Shown one piece after another: positions 50,059 through 59,264 of a DNA stretch of 64,000 nt; the stretch's first letter is position 1; every line of letters starts with the position of its first letter. The notes beneath the pieces are model-generated. The model was given only the letters and a program-made list of their open reading frames with translations. It made no database searches and was not told the origin of the DNA. Both the position numbers and the translations under genes were made by a program. The DNA is from Rhizorhapis sp036570425. GTDB lineage: Bacteria > Pseudomonadota > Alphaproteobacteria > Sphingomonadales > Sphingomonadaceae. The stretch is taken from the NCBI GenBank assembly GCA_036570425.1, contig DATCYF010000011.1, forward strand, positions 227,131 to 291,130. Reading direction: 5' to 3'.

Positions 50059-50534
50059 GGACCGCCGACCGCGATGATCGCACCCGCGTCGATCTGCTGT
50101 GGATCGAGCGCCGCATCGAACGCTGGATACGTTTCGGCCGTCTAGTCGAGGACCAGATTCTCGACCGTCGGCGTCGCCGCGTCGCCTTCGTGCCGGACAG
50201 CGTGTTCGCCTATGTCCGTTGGGCGTCCAACGACTTCGGCACGCTGGTGTCGCGCATCGACATCCTGCGCGCGGTCCTTCCAGGCGAACCCTATCAGACC
50301 GTGCCGGGCGTCACCCCCGGCGGCGAGGTTCTGCTGCGCGTCAACGGCTGGCCCAAGGTCCAGCGCGTGTTCGAGGCTATCGACACCGTGGACGCGCTGG
50401 GCATCGACCCCGCCGACGCCGCGCCCGACCATTGGCGGCACGTCCACAACCGTCTCGCGGCAAATGAAAACCCGCGGCCCTACACGCTGGAGCGTCATCG
50501 CGCCTGGCTCGCCCGCAAGGGAGCATTGCAATGA
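50055..50534 (+). CDS. DUF2840 protein
   Basis: This 159-residue protein has TRVDLLWIERRIERWIRFGR, VAFVPDSVFAYVRWASNDFGT, then SRIDILRAV and GGEVLLRVNGWPKVQRV, the DUF2840 pattern of conjugative elements, always close to traF. It overlaps both neighbours by ATGA. Function unknown; a role in the transfer operon is inferred. Confidence 0.8.
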   Translation: MRTADRDDRTRVDLLWIERRIERWIRFGRLVEDQILDRRRRRVAFVPDSVFAYVRWASNDFGTLVSRIDILRAVLPGEPYQTVPGVTPGGEVLLRVNGWPKVQRVFEAIDTVDALGIDPADAAPDHWRHVHNRLAANENPRPYTLERHRAWLARKGALQ

Positions 50535-51046
50535 GATTTCGCTGGGGAACGCTGGTGACGATGGTCGCAGCCGTCAACGTCGTCGCGATATCGATGTGGA
50601 TCAATCCGCCACCGAAGCTGATCTGGAACGCCTCTGCCAGCGTGCCGATCGGCTTCTACACCGTCCGTCCGGCCAGTGATCTGCGCATCGGCGACCTCGC
50701 CGTCGTGACGCCGCCGGACGATGTCGCCGTGTTCCTTTCGACGGGTGGTTATCTGCCACTGGGCGTGCCGCTGATCAAGCCGGTCGCGGCGCTGCCAGGA
50801 CAGCATGTGTGCCGCAACGGCGTCGCCATCACCATTGACGGAAAGCCGGTCGGCGCTGCGCGCGAGCAGGATCGGATGCATCGACCGCTGCCCGTTTGGG
50901 AAGGGTGCCGCGTCGTCGCGCCCGACGAGATTTTCTTCATGAACGCGGATCGGAGCGACAGCCTGGACGGCCGCTATTTCGGGCCGCTCCCCGCATCGTC
51001 CGTGATCGGTCGCGCGACGCCGCTGCGTACGCGGGCACCTTTCTGA
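50531..51046 (+). CDS. traF: TraF-type S26 signal peptidase
   Basis: This 171-residue protein has one N-terminal membrane span, the Ser nucleophile in SASVPIGFY (Ser37) and the general-base Lys in LIKPVAALPG (Lys83), and ends with FFMNADRSDSLDGRYFGPL. TraF matures and cyclises the TrbC pilin in RP4-type systems; trbC is at 58905. A relaxed transfer-type S26 family member, it is coupled to DUF2840. Confidence 0.9.
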   Translation: MRFRWGTLVTMVAAVNVVAISMWINPPPKLIWNASASVPIGFYTVRPASDLRIGDLAVVTPPDDVAVFLSTGGYLPLGVPLIKPVAALPGQHVCRNGVAITIDGKPVGAAREQDRMHRPLPVWEGCRVVAPDEIFFMNADRSDSLDGRYFGPLPASSVIGRATPLRTRAPF

Positions 51047-51081
51047 TCGCTTTCCCCCTGCCAGCACAAAGGAGATTGGCA

Positions 51082-51417
51082 ATGTACGCAGGCACGTTCA
51101 AACCTACCGCAGACGGCTATTCGGGACGCATCCGGATGTTCGGGATCAACGAGGCGATTATCGTCGTTCCCGCCGAACCGAACGACGCCGAGAACGCACC
51201 CGACTACCGGGTTCATCTCGATGAGGAAGCCGGTCCGGAGATCGGAGCGGGATGGAAGCGGGTCGGTGAGAAGGCCGGCGACTATATGTCGATCGAGATC
51301 GACAGCGCGATCTTCGCCGGTCCGCCTTTGCGCGCCAATCTGTTCCGTGCCGATGACGAGGGCACGATGTTCAACCTGTCGTGGAACCGACCGCGACCGC
51401 GCGAAGACCGGAGCTGA
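51082..51417 (+). CDS. DUF736 protein, copy 2
   Basis: This 111-residue protein shares the DUF736 layout with the gene at 44714: an N-terminal strand (MYAGTFKPTADGYSGRI), PDYRVHLDEEAGPEIGAGW, and DYMSIEIDSAIF. A GGAG site precedes ATG 51082. The two copies differ clearly and are not recent duplicates. Role unknown. Confidence 0.82.
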   Translation: MYAGTFKPTADGYSGRIRMFGINEAIIVVPAEPNDAENAPDYRVHLDEEAGPEIGAGWKRVGEKAGDYMSIEIDSAIFAGPPLRANLFRADDEGTMFNLSWNRPRPREDRS

Positions 51418-51421
51418 TCGG

Positions 51422-52147
51422 TTGCGCCCGCGTCGCCATTCCATGCGCGGCCGGGCGCTGTCGCTGGTATGGCTCGCCGTCATGGCGAGCCCGCTGGCGA
51501 TAGCCTGGCCCGATGCCACCGCCGCGCAAACGACGGCGCCGCAAACCGTCGATCCTGTCACACGCCATGTCGCGGAAGCATCGCGACGGTTCGGCATTCC
51601 GCAAGCGTGGATATGGGCGGTGATGCGCGCCGAAAGTGCGGGCGACGTGCGCGCCGTCTCCCATGCCGGGGCGATGGGGTTGATGCAGATCATGCCTGCC
51701 ACCTGGACCTATCTGCGCGGTCGATACGGTCTTGGCGACGATCCCTATCATGTCCGCGACAACATCATCGCGGGCACAGCCTACCTTCGCGAACTGCATG
51801 ACCGCTTTGGATCGCCCGGCTTTCTCGCCGCCTATAATGCGGGACCGGGGCGCTATGAACAGCACCTCGAAACCGGCCGGCCGCTTCCCCGCGAAACCCG
51901 CGCCTATCTCGCGATCCTCGCGCCGATGGTCGGCGGATCGCAGCCTGGCCGCGCAACGATCGCATCCGCCGATCCGCTGGCGTGGACTCGCGCGCCACTA
52001 TTCGCCATGCGCGCGGACGACGCCCGTGCCGCACCGCAAACCGAAGCCGAAACGCCGCCGGACGACGAAACGTCCGCACAGGCTGTTGCGCCCGAAGTGC
52101 ATCCAGACCGCTTGTTCGTCCCTCTTTCCGGCCAGGAACCGTCATGA
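51422..52147 (+). CDS. Periplasmic lytic transglycosylase of the transfer system
   Basis: This 241-residue protein has a signal peptide, a SLT domain with catalytic Glu in WAVMRAESAGD, then AVSHAGAMGLMQIMPATW and FLAAYNAGPGRYEQHL, and a Pro/Ala-rich tail. It opens peptidoglycan for the type IV secretion channel (VirB1-like). TTG 51422 is favoured by a CGGAG site; ATG 51443 is the alternative. It overlaps the next gene by ATGA. Confidence 0.87.
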   Translation: MRPRRHSMRGRALSLVWLAVMASPLAIAWPDATAAQTTAPQTVDPVTRHVAEASRRFGIPQAWIWAVMRAESAGDVRAVSHAGAMGLMQIMPATWTYLRGRYGLGDDPYHVRDNIIAGTAYLRELHDRFGSPGFLAAYNAGPGRYEQHLETGRPLPRETRAYLAILAPMVGGSQPGRATIASADPLAWTRAPLFAMRADDARAAPQTEAETPPDDETSAQAVAPEVHPDRLFVPLSGQEPS

Positions 52148-52404
52148 CGCGGGCTGGCGCGCCCTTTCGCATCATAGGGGGCGAACGGATACGGTCGGTC
52201 GGAAGCTGCTGGAATTTGGGGAGAAGCAGGGAGGCATGGCCAGATAAAAGGACCGCCGTCTGCCGGGGTCCATGTGGTTGGTTGGGCGCGCTTTTCTTGT
52301 CGGCTCTCAAAATGAGCCTGCCAGCCGCACTTTCAGAAAACTGCGTGAAATCAATCCCCGCGCGTATGGCAGCCGCCATTCGACCCGAAATCCGCGCCCG
52401 ATGA
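52144..52404 (+). CDS. Hypothetical protein between transglycosylase and relaxase
   Basis: The frame is coupled to the upstream gene by ATGA and to the relaxase ATG (52401) by ATGA. The 86-residue product has no recognised domain; one hydrophobic segment (WLGALFLSALKMSL) could be a membrane span. Since oriT is usually close to the relaxase, this stretch may be a nucleic-acid signal rather than a gene. Confidence 0.4.
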   Translation: MTRAGAPFRIIGGERIRSVGSCWNLGRSREAWPDKRTAVCRGPCGWLGALFLSALKMSLPAALSENCVKSIPARMAAAIRPEIRAR

Positions 52405-54155
52405 GCGCCCGCGACGACGATTTCATGGTCCGCCCAGGACGGCCACGCGACGGCGCCAGTCAGGGCAGGCAGGCGAAGTCGTTTGTCGGCCAGGTAATGC
52501 GCGCCGCCAAGAAGGCCGGACACACCGGACGCGGCTTCGGACCTCGCCGGCAAGGCGGCGGAGGATCGCGCTTCGGTCGCGGCAACGCCGCAGGGTCAAG
52601 CCGTGCCCGACGGCCCGACATGCGCCGCGTCATCGTCAAGATGCGCGTCGTGCGCCACGCGGGAACAAAGTTCCGCGCGGCGCCGATCGCCCGGCATGTC
52701 GCTTATCTGGAGCGCGAGGGCGTCACCCGCGATGGCGCGCCGGCCCAGATGTTTGACGCCGGCTCCGACCGGGCCGATAGGGAAGCCTTCGCCGCGCGCT
52801 GCGAAGACGACCGGCACCATTTTCGGTTCATCATCTCGCCCGAGGATGCCGGCGAAATGCAGGACCTGCGCGCCTTCACCCGCGAACTGATGGCTGACGC
52901 CCAACGCGATCTCGGCACATCGCTCGACTGGGTAGCCGTCGATCACTGGAACACAGACAATCCCCATATCCATGTGCTGGTGCGCGGCCGCGCCGATGAC
53001 GGCGGCGATCTGGTCATCAGCCGCAACTATGTGCGCGAGGGATTCCGGGGACGAGCGGAGGATCGCGTCACACTCGAACTCGGCCCGCGCAGCGAGCGCG
53101 AGATCCAGGCGGCGTTGCGCAAGGACGTGGAGGCCGAGCGCTGGACCGGCCTGGACCGAACCTTGCGCGGCATCGCCGACCATCATGGCGGCATCGTCGA
53201 TCTTCGCCCCGAAAACGGTTCGCACGATCCGGAGGAACGACGCCTGCTGGTCGGCCGGGCGCAGAAGCTCGAACGGCTTGGTCTTGCCGATCCGATCGGT
53301 CCCGCGTCATGGACGCTAAAGCCTGGCAGCGAGGAGACGCTGCGCGCCTTGTCGATCCGAGGAGACATCATCAAGATCATGCACGCGGCGATGTCGCGCG
53401 GCGTCAACACACCCGATATCGCGTCCTTCGCCATCCATGACGACCAGATCGCTGATCCCGTGCTGGGCCGCCTGGTTGAACGCGGCCTGCATGACGAGCT
53501 GGCGGGCACGGCCTATGCCGTCGTCGAAGGCGTGGACGGGCGCACCCATCATCTGCGGTTCAGCGATATCGACATGACGGGCGACGCAAGGCCAGGGGCG
53601 ATTGTCGAACTGCGGTCATGGGAAGATCACAAGGGCCAGCAACGGCATTCGCTCACCACCCGCTCCGACCTCCCGCTGGACCATCAGGTCACGGCCGAGG
53701 GCGCGACCTGGCTCGACCGCCATCTGATCGACCGCGATCCGCCCCCGCTGGGCGGCGGGTTCGGCGCATCGGTGGCGACCGCGCTCGATGCCCGCGCCGA
53801 TCATCTCGTTGATGAGGGGTTGGCGCGGCGGCAAGGTCAGCGCTTCATCTTCGCCCGCAATCTGATCGGCACGCTGCGGCAGCGCGAACTGGACGGCGTC
53901 ATCGCCCGGATCGCCGCCGAGACCGGAGTTCCACACATACCATCAGCGCCCGGCGATCATGTGACCGGAATCTATCGTCGACGCCTCACGCTAGCGTCTG
54001 GGCGGTTCGCCATGATGGAGGATGGCTTGGGGTTCCAGCTCGTGCCCTGGCGGCCCGCGCTCGATCCGCAGCTGGGCAAACACATCTCCGGAACGATGGC
54101 GCCCGGCGGCGGTGTGGATTGGAGTTTCGGCAAACAAAGGGGGTTAGGAATTTAA
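52401..54155 (+). CDS. Conjugative relaxase (VirD2-like/DUF3363 type)
   Basis: This 584-residue protein has a basic N-terminus, IARHVAYLEREGV and the three-His metal motif HWNTDNPHIHVLVRG (His182, His189, His191) of HUH relaxases. LRAFTRELMADAQRDLGTSLDW precedes it, and a long C-terminal DUF3363 part follows (YAVVEGVDGRTHHLRF, then TWLDRHLI). It nicks oriT and leads the strand into the channel via TraG. The ATG at 52401 overlaps the previous stop; ATG 52425 is possible. Confidence 0.9.
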   Translation: MSARDDDFMVRPGRPRDGASQGRQAKSFVGQVMRAAKKAGHTGRGFGPRRQGGGGSRFGRGNAAGSSRARRPDMRRVIVKMRVVRHAGTKFRAAPIARHVAYLEREGVTRDGAPAQMFDAGSDRADREAFAARCEDDRHHFRFIISPEDAGEMQDLRAFTRELMADAQRDLGTSLDWVAVDHWNTDNPHIHVLVRGRADDGGDLVISRNYVREGFRGRAEDRVTLELGPRSEREIQAALRKDVEAERWTGLDRTLRGIADHHGGIVDLRPENGSHDPEERRLLVGRAQKLERLGLADPIGPASWTLKPGSEETLRALSIRGDIIKIMHAAMSRGVNTPDIASFAIHDDQIADPVLGRLVERGLHDELAGTAYAVVEGVDGRTHHLRFSDIDMTGDARPGAIVELRSWEDHKGQQRHSLTTRSDLPLDHQVTAEGATWLDRHLIDRDPPPLGGGFGASVATALDARADHLVDEGLARRQGQRFIFARNLIGTLRQRELDGVIARIAAETGVPHIPSAPGDHVTGIYRRRLTLASGRFAMMEDGLGFQLVPWRPALDPQLGKHISGTMAPGGGVDWSFGKQRGLGI

Positions 54156-54218
54156 CCCGATGCGAATAATCCGTCGCGGGAATCTCTGGAAGCAAAAGCA
54201 GGAAACGAACGGGCGAGT

Positions 54219-55148
54219 ATGACACTGGTATTGACGGCCATGACCCCTCGCTACGTTGTGCAGGCTGCCGATCGGCTGCTGACGAAAGGGGCCGCCGTTC
54301 ACGATGCGATGGCGAATAAGACCATTATCTACCGCACGAGAGATGGCGTCATGGTTCTGTCCTATTCCGGTATTGCCTATCTTAGTCGCCAACCCATGGA
54401 TGAATGGATCGCGGAGCAGCTCTGGGGCGATGCCATTGGCCGTGGGCCAGACGGCTGCGGTCCCGCCGCCATGATGATGGGGCAGCGCCCAAACAACTGG
54501 ACGATCGACCAGACAATCGCCGTGCTGAAGCGACGCATCGAGAGCATTCCGCAGCGAACCATCAACCTGGGAGGCCTCTACCTGGCAATTGCTGGATGGC
54601 GCGTGAGCCGTGAAGCACCTCGCCCATTCCTGATGGAGATCGAGCGGGAACCCAAGGCGACCACTGCGACGGTCTCCGGCACTCCGCGACGGCAGCGGTT
54701 CAAGCGAGAGTTCGCCATCGGGAGAATTGGCGCTTATGTCGCGCCGCGCGTGCTGAACGCCGCTTTCGATCGCTATCGGGCAAGCCGGACGCTTACCATG
54801 GAAGATGTCGAACAAACGTTCGTCGATCTCATTCGGTCGGTGGCCTATCGAAATCGCACCGTAGGACCGAACGTCCTCTGCACGATGTTCCCAATCGATG
54901 GCCCAGCTCTGTTCCGTTTTCATCCGGCGGCGGCCCACTCAGCTCGGGTGGGTTCCGCGCGAGGCGAGATGATCGTACCTGTCGCGCATACGCCCTGGAT
55001 CATGTCGTCCAGCAGCCTTCAGGCGCCGCAGATGACCAGCGGCCAGTCGATCTCCGACCTGGATGGCTATCCCTTGGTGTTTGACGCGCCATTGGCCGGT
55101 AACGGCCTGTTGGCGCTCGCCGCGGCTATACCGCGTCCTGGCCCCTGA
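54219..55148 (+). CDS. Putative N-terminal-nucleophile hydrolase (proteasome-beta/HslV-like cargo)
   Basis: This 309-residue protein starts MTLVLTAMTPRYVVQAADRL. After Met removal the numbering gives Thr1, Asp17, Thr21 and Lys33 (in ANKTIIY), exactly the active-site set and spacing of 20S proteasome beta subunits and HslV. The strand VMVLSYSGIAYL follows where those proteins have their Gly-rich GxxG strand, then a long helix (DEWIAEQLW). No propeptide is seen, as in HslV. The C-terminal 200 residues are unassigned. It lies as a single gene between relaxase and traG, with its own 63-base upstream gap. Function is unknown; candidates are a protease, an amidohydrolase or an interference factor. 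Confidence 0.7.
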   Translation: MTLVLTAMTPRYVVQAADRLLTKGAAVHDAMANKTIIYRTRDGVMVLSYSGIAYLSRQPMDEWIAEQLWGDAIGRGPDGCGPAAMMMGQRPNNWTIDQTIAVLKRRIESIPQRTINLGGLYLAIAGWRVSREAPRPFLMEIEREPKATTATVSGTPRRQRFKREFAIGRIGAYVAPRVLNAAFDRYRASRTLTMEDVEQTFVDLIRSVAYRNRTVGPNVLCTMFPIDGPALFRFHPAAAHSARVGSARGEMIVPVAHTPWIMSSSSLQAPQMTSGQSISDLDGYPLVFDAPLAGNGLLALAAAIPRPGP

Positions 55149-55276
55149 CTCCGAGCCTACGCCATTCCCTGTCTTTGCACACTATAGCCACCGTTGCTTC
55201 GACGTAAGCTCCAAGCCCCTTGTAGAACCGCCCATCACCTCCCGACCTCTATGGCATTTGCCGGGAAGGAAGGACC

Positions 55277-57295
55277 GTGTCCGCCACCAAAATCCTCTGG
55301 GGCCAGGTCCTCGTGGTGTTCACCATCGTGCTGGCGTCGGTCTGGTCCGCGACCCAATGGACAGCGGCGGCGCTCGGCCACCAACACCAGCTTGGCTCGC
55401 CTTGGTTCACGGCGTTCGACGTGCCGGTCTATCCCCCGCCCGCCTTCTTCTGGTGGTGGTTCTCCTTCGACGCCTATGCGCCCGACATCTTCCAGCGCGG
55501 CGCCTATATCGCGGTGTCGGGCGGCTTCGTGTCGATCATCGTCGCCATCGGTATGTCGGTGTGGCGCGCGAGAGAGATCCGCAACGCCGAGACCTTCGGC
55601 ACCGCGCGTTGGGCGACGGCCAAGGAAATCCGCGGCGCCGGTCTGCTCGGCGATGACGGCGTGGTGCTGGGCCGGTTTGAACGTGACTATCTGCGCCATG
55701 ATGGGCCCGAGCATGTGCTGTGCTTCGCACCGACCCGGTCCGGCAAGGGCGTCGGCCTGGTGGTGCCCTCGCTGCTCACCTGGCCGGGATCGGCAATCGT
55801 TCACGACATCAAGGGCGAGAACTGGGGTCTGACCGCCGGTTTTCGCGCGCGGTTCGGCAAGGTGCTGCTGTTCGATCCGACCAATGCGGCGTCGGCCGCC
55901 TACAACCCGCTGCTCGAAGTACGGCGCGGCGAATGGGAGGTACGGGACGTCCAGAATGTCGCCGACGTCCTGGTCGACCCCGAAGGCAGCCTTGAGAAGC
56001 GCAACCATTGGGAAAAGACCAGCCACGCGCTGTTGGTTGGCACGATCCTGCACGTCCTCTACGCCGAACCCGACAAGACCCTGGCCGGTGTCGCCAATTT
56101 CCTGTCGGACCCGAAGCGGCCGATGGAAACCACGCTGAAGGCGATGATGCTGACCCCGCATCTGGGCGAGGCAGGCGTCCATCCCGTCGTCGCTTCGGCC
56201 GCGCGCGAACTGCTCAATAAATCGGAGAATGAACGGTCCGGTGTGCTGTCGACCGCCATGTCGTTCCTCGGCCTCTATCGCGATCCCGTCGTCGCGGCCG
56301 TCACCCGGCAATGCGACTGGCGCATCGCCGATCTGGTCGATGGCGCGCATCCGGTCTCGCTCTATCTGGTGGTGCCGCCCAGCGACATCAGCCGGACCAA
56401 GCCGCTGATCCGCCTGGTCCTCAACCAAATCGGTCGACGCCTGACCGAGGATCTGAAATCCAAGGACGGGCGGCATCGGCTGTTGCTGATGCTCGACGAG
56501 TTTCCGGCGCTGGGACGGCTCGACTTCTTCGAGTCAGCGTTGGCCTTCATGGCGGGCTACGGGATGAAGGCATTTCTGATTGCCCAATCGCTCAACCAGA
56601 TCGAGAAGGCTTATGGGCCGAACAACGCCATCCTCGACAATTGCCATGTGCGTGTGACCTTCGCCACCAACGACGAACGGACCGCCAAGCGGGTGTCTGA
56701 TGGGCTCGGTACCGCCACCGAGATGCGGGCGATGAAGAACTACGCCGGGCACAGGCTTTCGCCCTGGCTCGGTCATCTGATGGTCTCGCGTTCGGAAACC
56801 GCCCGCCAGCTCATGACCCCTGGCGAGATCATGCAGCTTCCACCCGATGATGAGATCGTCATGATCGCGGGCGTGCCTCCGGTGCGCGCGAAGAAGGCGC
56901 GCTACTTCACCGATCGGCGCTTCACGTCACGCCTGTTGCCCGCGCCCAAGACCCAGCGGGCCACGACCGCGCCCCGCCCGGATGACTGGACGGTGTTGGC
57001 GCCGCCGCAGCAGCCGGTTCTCGCGTACCCGGCATCCGCCAACGAATCGAGCCGCAACCCCGGCAACCCGGCCAAGGCCGCTCCCGCGAGCCAGAGCGAC
57101 ACCGCCAACGCCAATATTCGGCGCGAGCCCGGACTGCCCGATCATGAGGAGGTGGTGCGCGAGAAACCCACACCCACGCCGGAGTTCACGTTCGACGACA
57201 CGGAGGCGACCGACAACGACGCCGCGATACAGCGCCGGATGCAGCGCCTCGCACGCCAGGCCAGTCTTGATCCCGGCGACGGCATCCAGCTCTGA
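55277..57295 (+). CDS. traG: TraG/VirD4 coupling protein
   Basis: This 672-residue ATPase has two N-terminal membrane spans, Walker A APTRSGKGVGLVVPSLL near 151, DIKGENWGLTAGFRA, Walker B LLMLDEFPALGRLDFF near 403 and AFLIAQSLNQIEKAYGPNNA. It connects the relaxosome to the Trb secretion channel. Start is GTG 55277 with a GGAAGGA site. A disordered Pro/Ala/Asn-rich tail (about 555-640) follows. Confidence 0.94.
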   Translation: MSATKILWGQVLVVFTIVLASVWSATQWTAAALGHQHQLGSPWFTAFDVPVYPPPAFFWWWFSFDAYAPDIFQRGAYIAVSGGFVSIIVAIGMSVWRAREIRNAETFGTARWATAKEIRGAGLLGDDGVVLGRFERDYLRHDGPEHVLCFAPTRSGKGVGLVVPSLLTWPGSAIVHDIKGENWGLTAGFRARFGKVLLFDPTNAASAAYNPLLEVRRGEWEVRDVQNVADVLVDPEGSLEKRNHWEKTSHALLVGTILHVLYAEPDKTLAGVANFLSDPKRPMETTLKAMMLTPHLGEAGVHPVVASAARELLNKSENERSGVLSTAMSFLGLYRDPVVAAVTRQCDWRIADLVDGAHPVSLYLVVPPSDISRTKPLIRLVLNQIGRRLTEDLKSKDGRHRLLLMLDEFPALGRLDFFESALAFMAGYGMKAFLIAQSLNQIEKAYGPNNAILDNCHVRVTFATNDERTAKRVSDGLGTATEMRAMKNYAGHRLSPWLGHLMVSRSETARQLMTPGEIMQLPPDDEIVMIAGVPPVRAKKARYFTDRRFTSRLLPAPKTQRATTAPRPDDWTVLAPPQQPVLAYPASANESSRNPGNPAKAAPASQSDTANANIRREPGLPDHEEVVREKPTPTPEFTFDDTEATDNDAAIQRRMQRLARQASLDPGDGIQL

Positions 57296-57310
57296 GACGA
57301 AGGAACCGCC

Positions 57311-57748
57311 ATGCGCATCAAACACACATTCCGTCTGCCCGCCGAGCTGTCCGGTCGATTGGCCGATTATGCAGCGAGGAAGCGCGTCGCCCAGACCCAG
57401 ATCGTCGAGGCGGCGCTGCTGTCGTTCCTCTCGCCCGATGGGTCCGAACGGCTGGAGGCCGCGATCGGCCGTCGACTTGACCGGCTGTCGCGCCAGTCCG
57501 ACCGGCTCGAACATCATGTCGCAATCTCCAACGAAGCGATGGCGCTGTTCGTCCGCTTCTGGCTGACCACGACCCCGCCCTTGCCGGACACCGCGCTCGC
57601 CGCCGCCCAGGCCAGCGGCCGGGAACGCTATCGCGGCTTCGTCGAGTCGCTCGGACGGCGCATGGAGACGGGCGCGAGCCTCGCGCGTGAACTGTCCGAG
57701 GACATCAAAGCTACGCCAGAGCACGATACTGAGAATTTCGAAAAATAA
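57311..57748 (+). CDS. CopG-type ribbon-helix-helix protein
   Basis: This 145-residue protein has an N-terminal RHH (RIKHTFRLPAELSGRLADYAARKRVAQTQIVEAAL) and a helical C-terminal half (RFWLTTTPPLPD, then SGRERYRGFVESLGRRM). It sits between traG and trbB as in other Trb-type elements and probably regulates the trb operon. A GGAAC-type site precedes ATG 57311. The 140 bases after it (57749-57888) show no gene. Confidence 0.82.
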   Translation: MRIKHTFRLPAELSGRLADYAARKRVAQTQIVEAALLSFLSPDGSERLEAAIGRRLDRLSRQSDRLEHHVAISNEAMALFVRFWLTTTPPLPDTALAAAQASGRERYRGFVESLGRRMETGASLARELSEDIKATPEHDTENFEK

Positions 57749-57888
57749 GCCCATCCCGCCGATCGTTTCTATTTGCACGCCATCCTACGACGCCTTGATT
57801 TTAGTGTTGCGATTGCCGGCTTTGTGTCTCTCTTACTCGTCCCCGATCGTTGCGCGCGTCGCCCGGCGATCCTTGCAGGGGACAGATC

Positions 57889-58908
57889 GTGCAGCATCAG
57901 CGGGTCGGATCGGAGGCGGATTCTCGCGGCGCGCGGATGCTGCGCACAGCGCTCGGCCCGTCGATCGCCTCCTGGCTCGCCGATCCCGCCATCGTCGAAG
58001 TCATGCTCAACCCCGACGGACGCCTTTGGGTCGATCGGCTCGGTGAAGGCCTGGCCGACACGGGCGAACGACTGTCGCCTGCGGACGGCGAGCGCATCAT
58101 CCGTCTGGTCGCCCACCATGTCGGCGTCGACGTTCATGCGCGCAACCCGCGTGTTTCGGCGGAGCTGCCCGAGACCGGCGAGCGGTTTGAGGGACTGATC
58201 CCGCCTGTCGTCGCCGCACCCGCCTTTGCGATCCGCAAGCCCGCCGTCGCGATCTTCACGCTCGACGATTATGCCGAAGCCGGAATCATGTCGCGCTTGC
58301 AGGCGGCGGTGCTGCGTAAGGGCGTCGCTGATCGCAGCAACATCCTGGTGGCGGGCGGCACCTCGACCGGCAAGACTACGCTCACCAATGCGCTGCTAGC
58401 CGAGGTGGCCAAGACCTCCGACCGCGTCGTTCTGATCGAAGACACCCGCGAGCTGCAATGCGCCTCGCCCAATCTTGTGGCGCTGCGCACCAAGGACGGC
58501 GTCGCCTCGCTCTCCGATCTGGTGCGGTCCTCACTGCGCCTGCGCCCCGACCGCATCCCCATCGGCGAGGTGCGTGGCGCCGAGGCGCTCGACCTCCTCA
58601 AGGCCTGGGGCACCGGCCATCCCGGCGGCGTCGGCACCATTCACGCCGGCACGGCGCTCGGCGCGTTGCGCCGGATGGAGCAGCTCATCCAGGAAGCCGT
58701 CGTGACCGTGCCCCGCGCGCTGATCGGCGAGACCATCGACATGGTGGCGGTGCTGGCCGGACGCGGATCGGAACGCCGCCTCGCCGAACTCGCGCGCGTC
58801 GATGGCCTGGGCCCGGACGGCGACTTCGCGCTCACCCACCTCCCATGCCCTTCACCCGTATCGGCGGCGCCAGTGGCGACCGTCCTTTCAGCAGGAGAAA
58901 GCCAGTGA
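57889..58908 (+). CDS. trbB: TrbB conjugal-transfer ATPase
   Basis: This 339-residue VirB11-type hexameric ATPase has Walker A GGTSTGKTTLTNALL near 155, VLIEDTRELQC, SSLRLRPDRIPIGEVRGAEALDLLKAWGTGHPGG (Asp box and Walker B) and GTIHAG. A GTG at 57889 with AGGGGA site is preferred over further upstream codons. First gene of trbBCDEJKL; it overlaps trbC. Confidence 0.94.
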   Translation: MQHQRVGSEADSRGARMLRTALGPSIASWLADPAIVEVMLNPDGRLWVDRLGEGLADTGERLSPADGERIIRLVAHHVGVDVHARNPRVSAELPETGERFEGLIPPVVAAPAFAIRKPAVAIFTLDDYAEAGIMSRLQAAVLRKGVADRSNILVAGGTSTGKTTLTNALLAEVAKTSDRVVLIEDTRELQCASPNLVALRTKDGVASLSDLVRSSLRLRPDRIPIGEVRGAEALDLLKAWGTGHPGGVGTIHAGTALGALRRMEQLIQEAVVTVPRALIGETIDMVAVLAGRGSERRLAELARVDGLGPDGDFALTHLPCPSPVSAAPVATVLSAGESQ

Positions 58909-59264
58909 ACCCGATATCCAACTTGCGGCGGCCGATCGCCGCCGTCTCTCATATGCGCCAGCAGGTCGCCGCTGGCGCATTGGCGTGCGTCGTGGCCCTG
59001 ACTCTGTCGGCCCCGGCGCGCGCCTCCGGTTCGTCGATGCCCTGGGAAGCCCCACTCCAGTCCATCCTCGAATCGATCGAAGGGCCGGTGGCGAAGATCA
59101 TCGCCGTGATCGTGATCATCGTCACCGGCCTGACGCTCGCCTTTGGCGATTCCGGCGGCGGCTTCCGCAAGCTGATCCAGATCGTGTTCGGCCTGTCGAT
59201 CGCGTTTGCGGCATCGAGCTTCTTCCTGTCGTTCTTCAGCTTCGGCGGCGGGGCGCTGATCTGA
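58905..59264 (+). CDS. trbC: TrbC prepilin
   Basis: This 119-residue protein starts at GTG 58905 within the trbB stop. It has a long signal region (GALACVVALTLSAPARA) followed by the pilin core with two hydrophobic helices (IIAVIVIIVTGLTLAFGDSGGG and IVFGLSIAFAASSFFLSFF). VirB2-like major pilin, cyclised by TraF in RP4-type systems. Confidence 0.9.
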   Translation: MNPISNLRRPIAAVSHMRQQVAAGALACVVALTLSAPARASGSSMPWEAPLQSILESIEGPVAKIIAVIVIIVTGLTLAFGDSGGGFRKLIQIVFGLSIAFAASSFFLSFFSFGGGALI

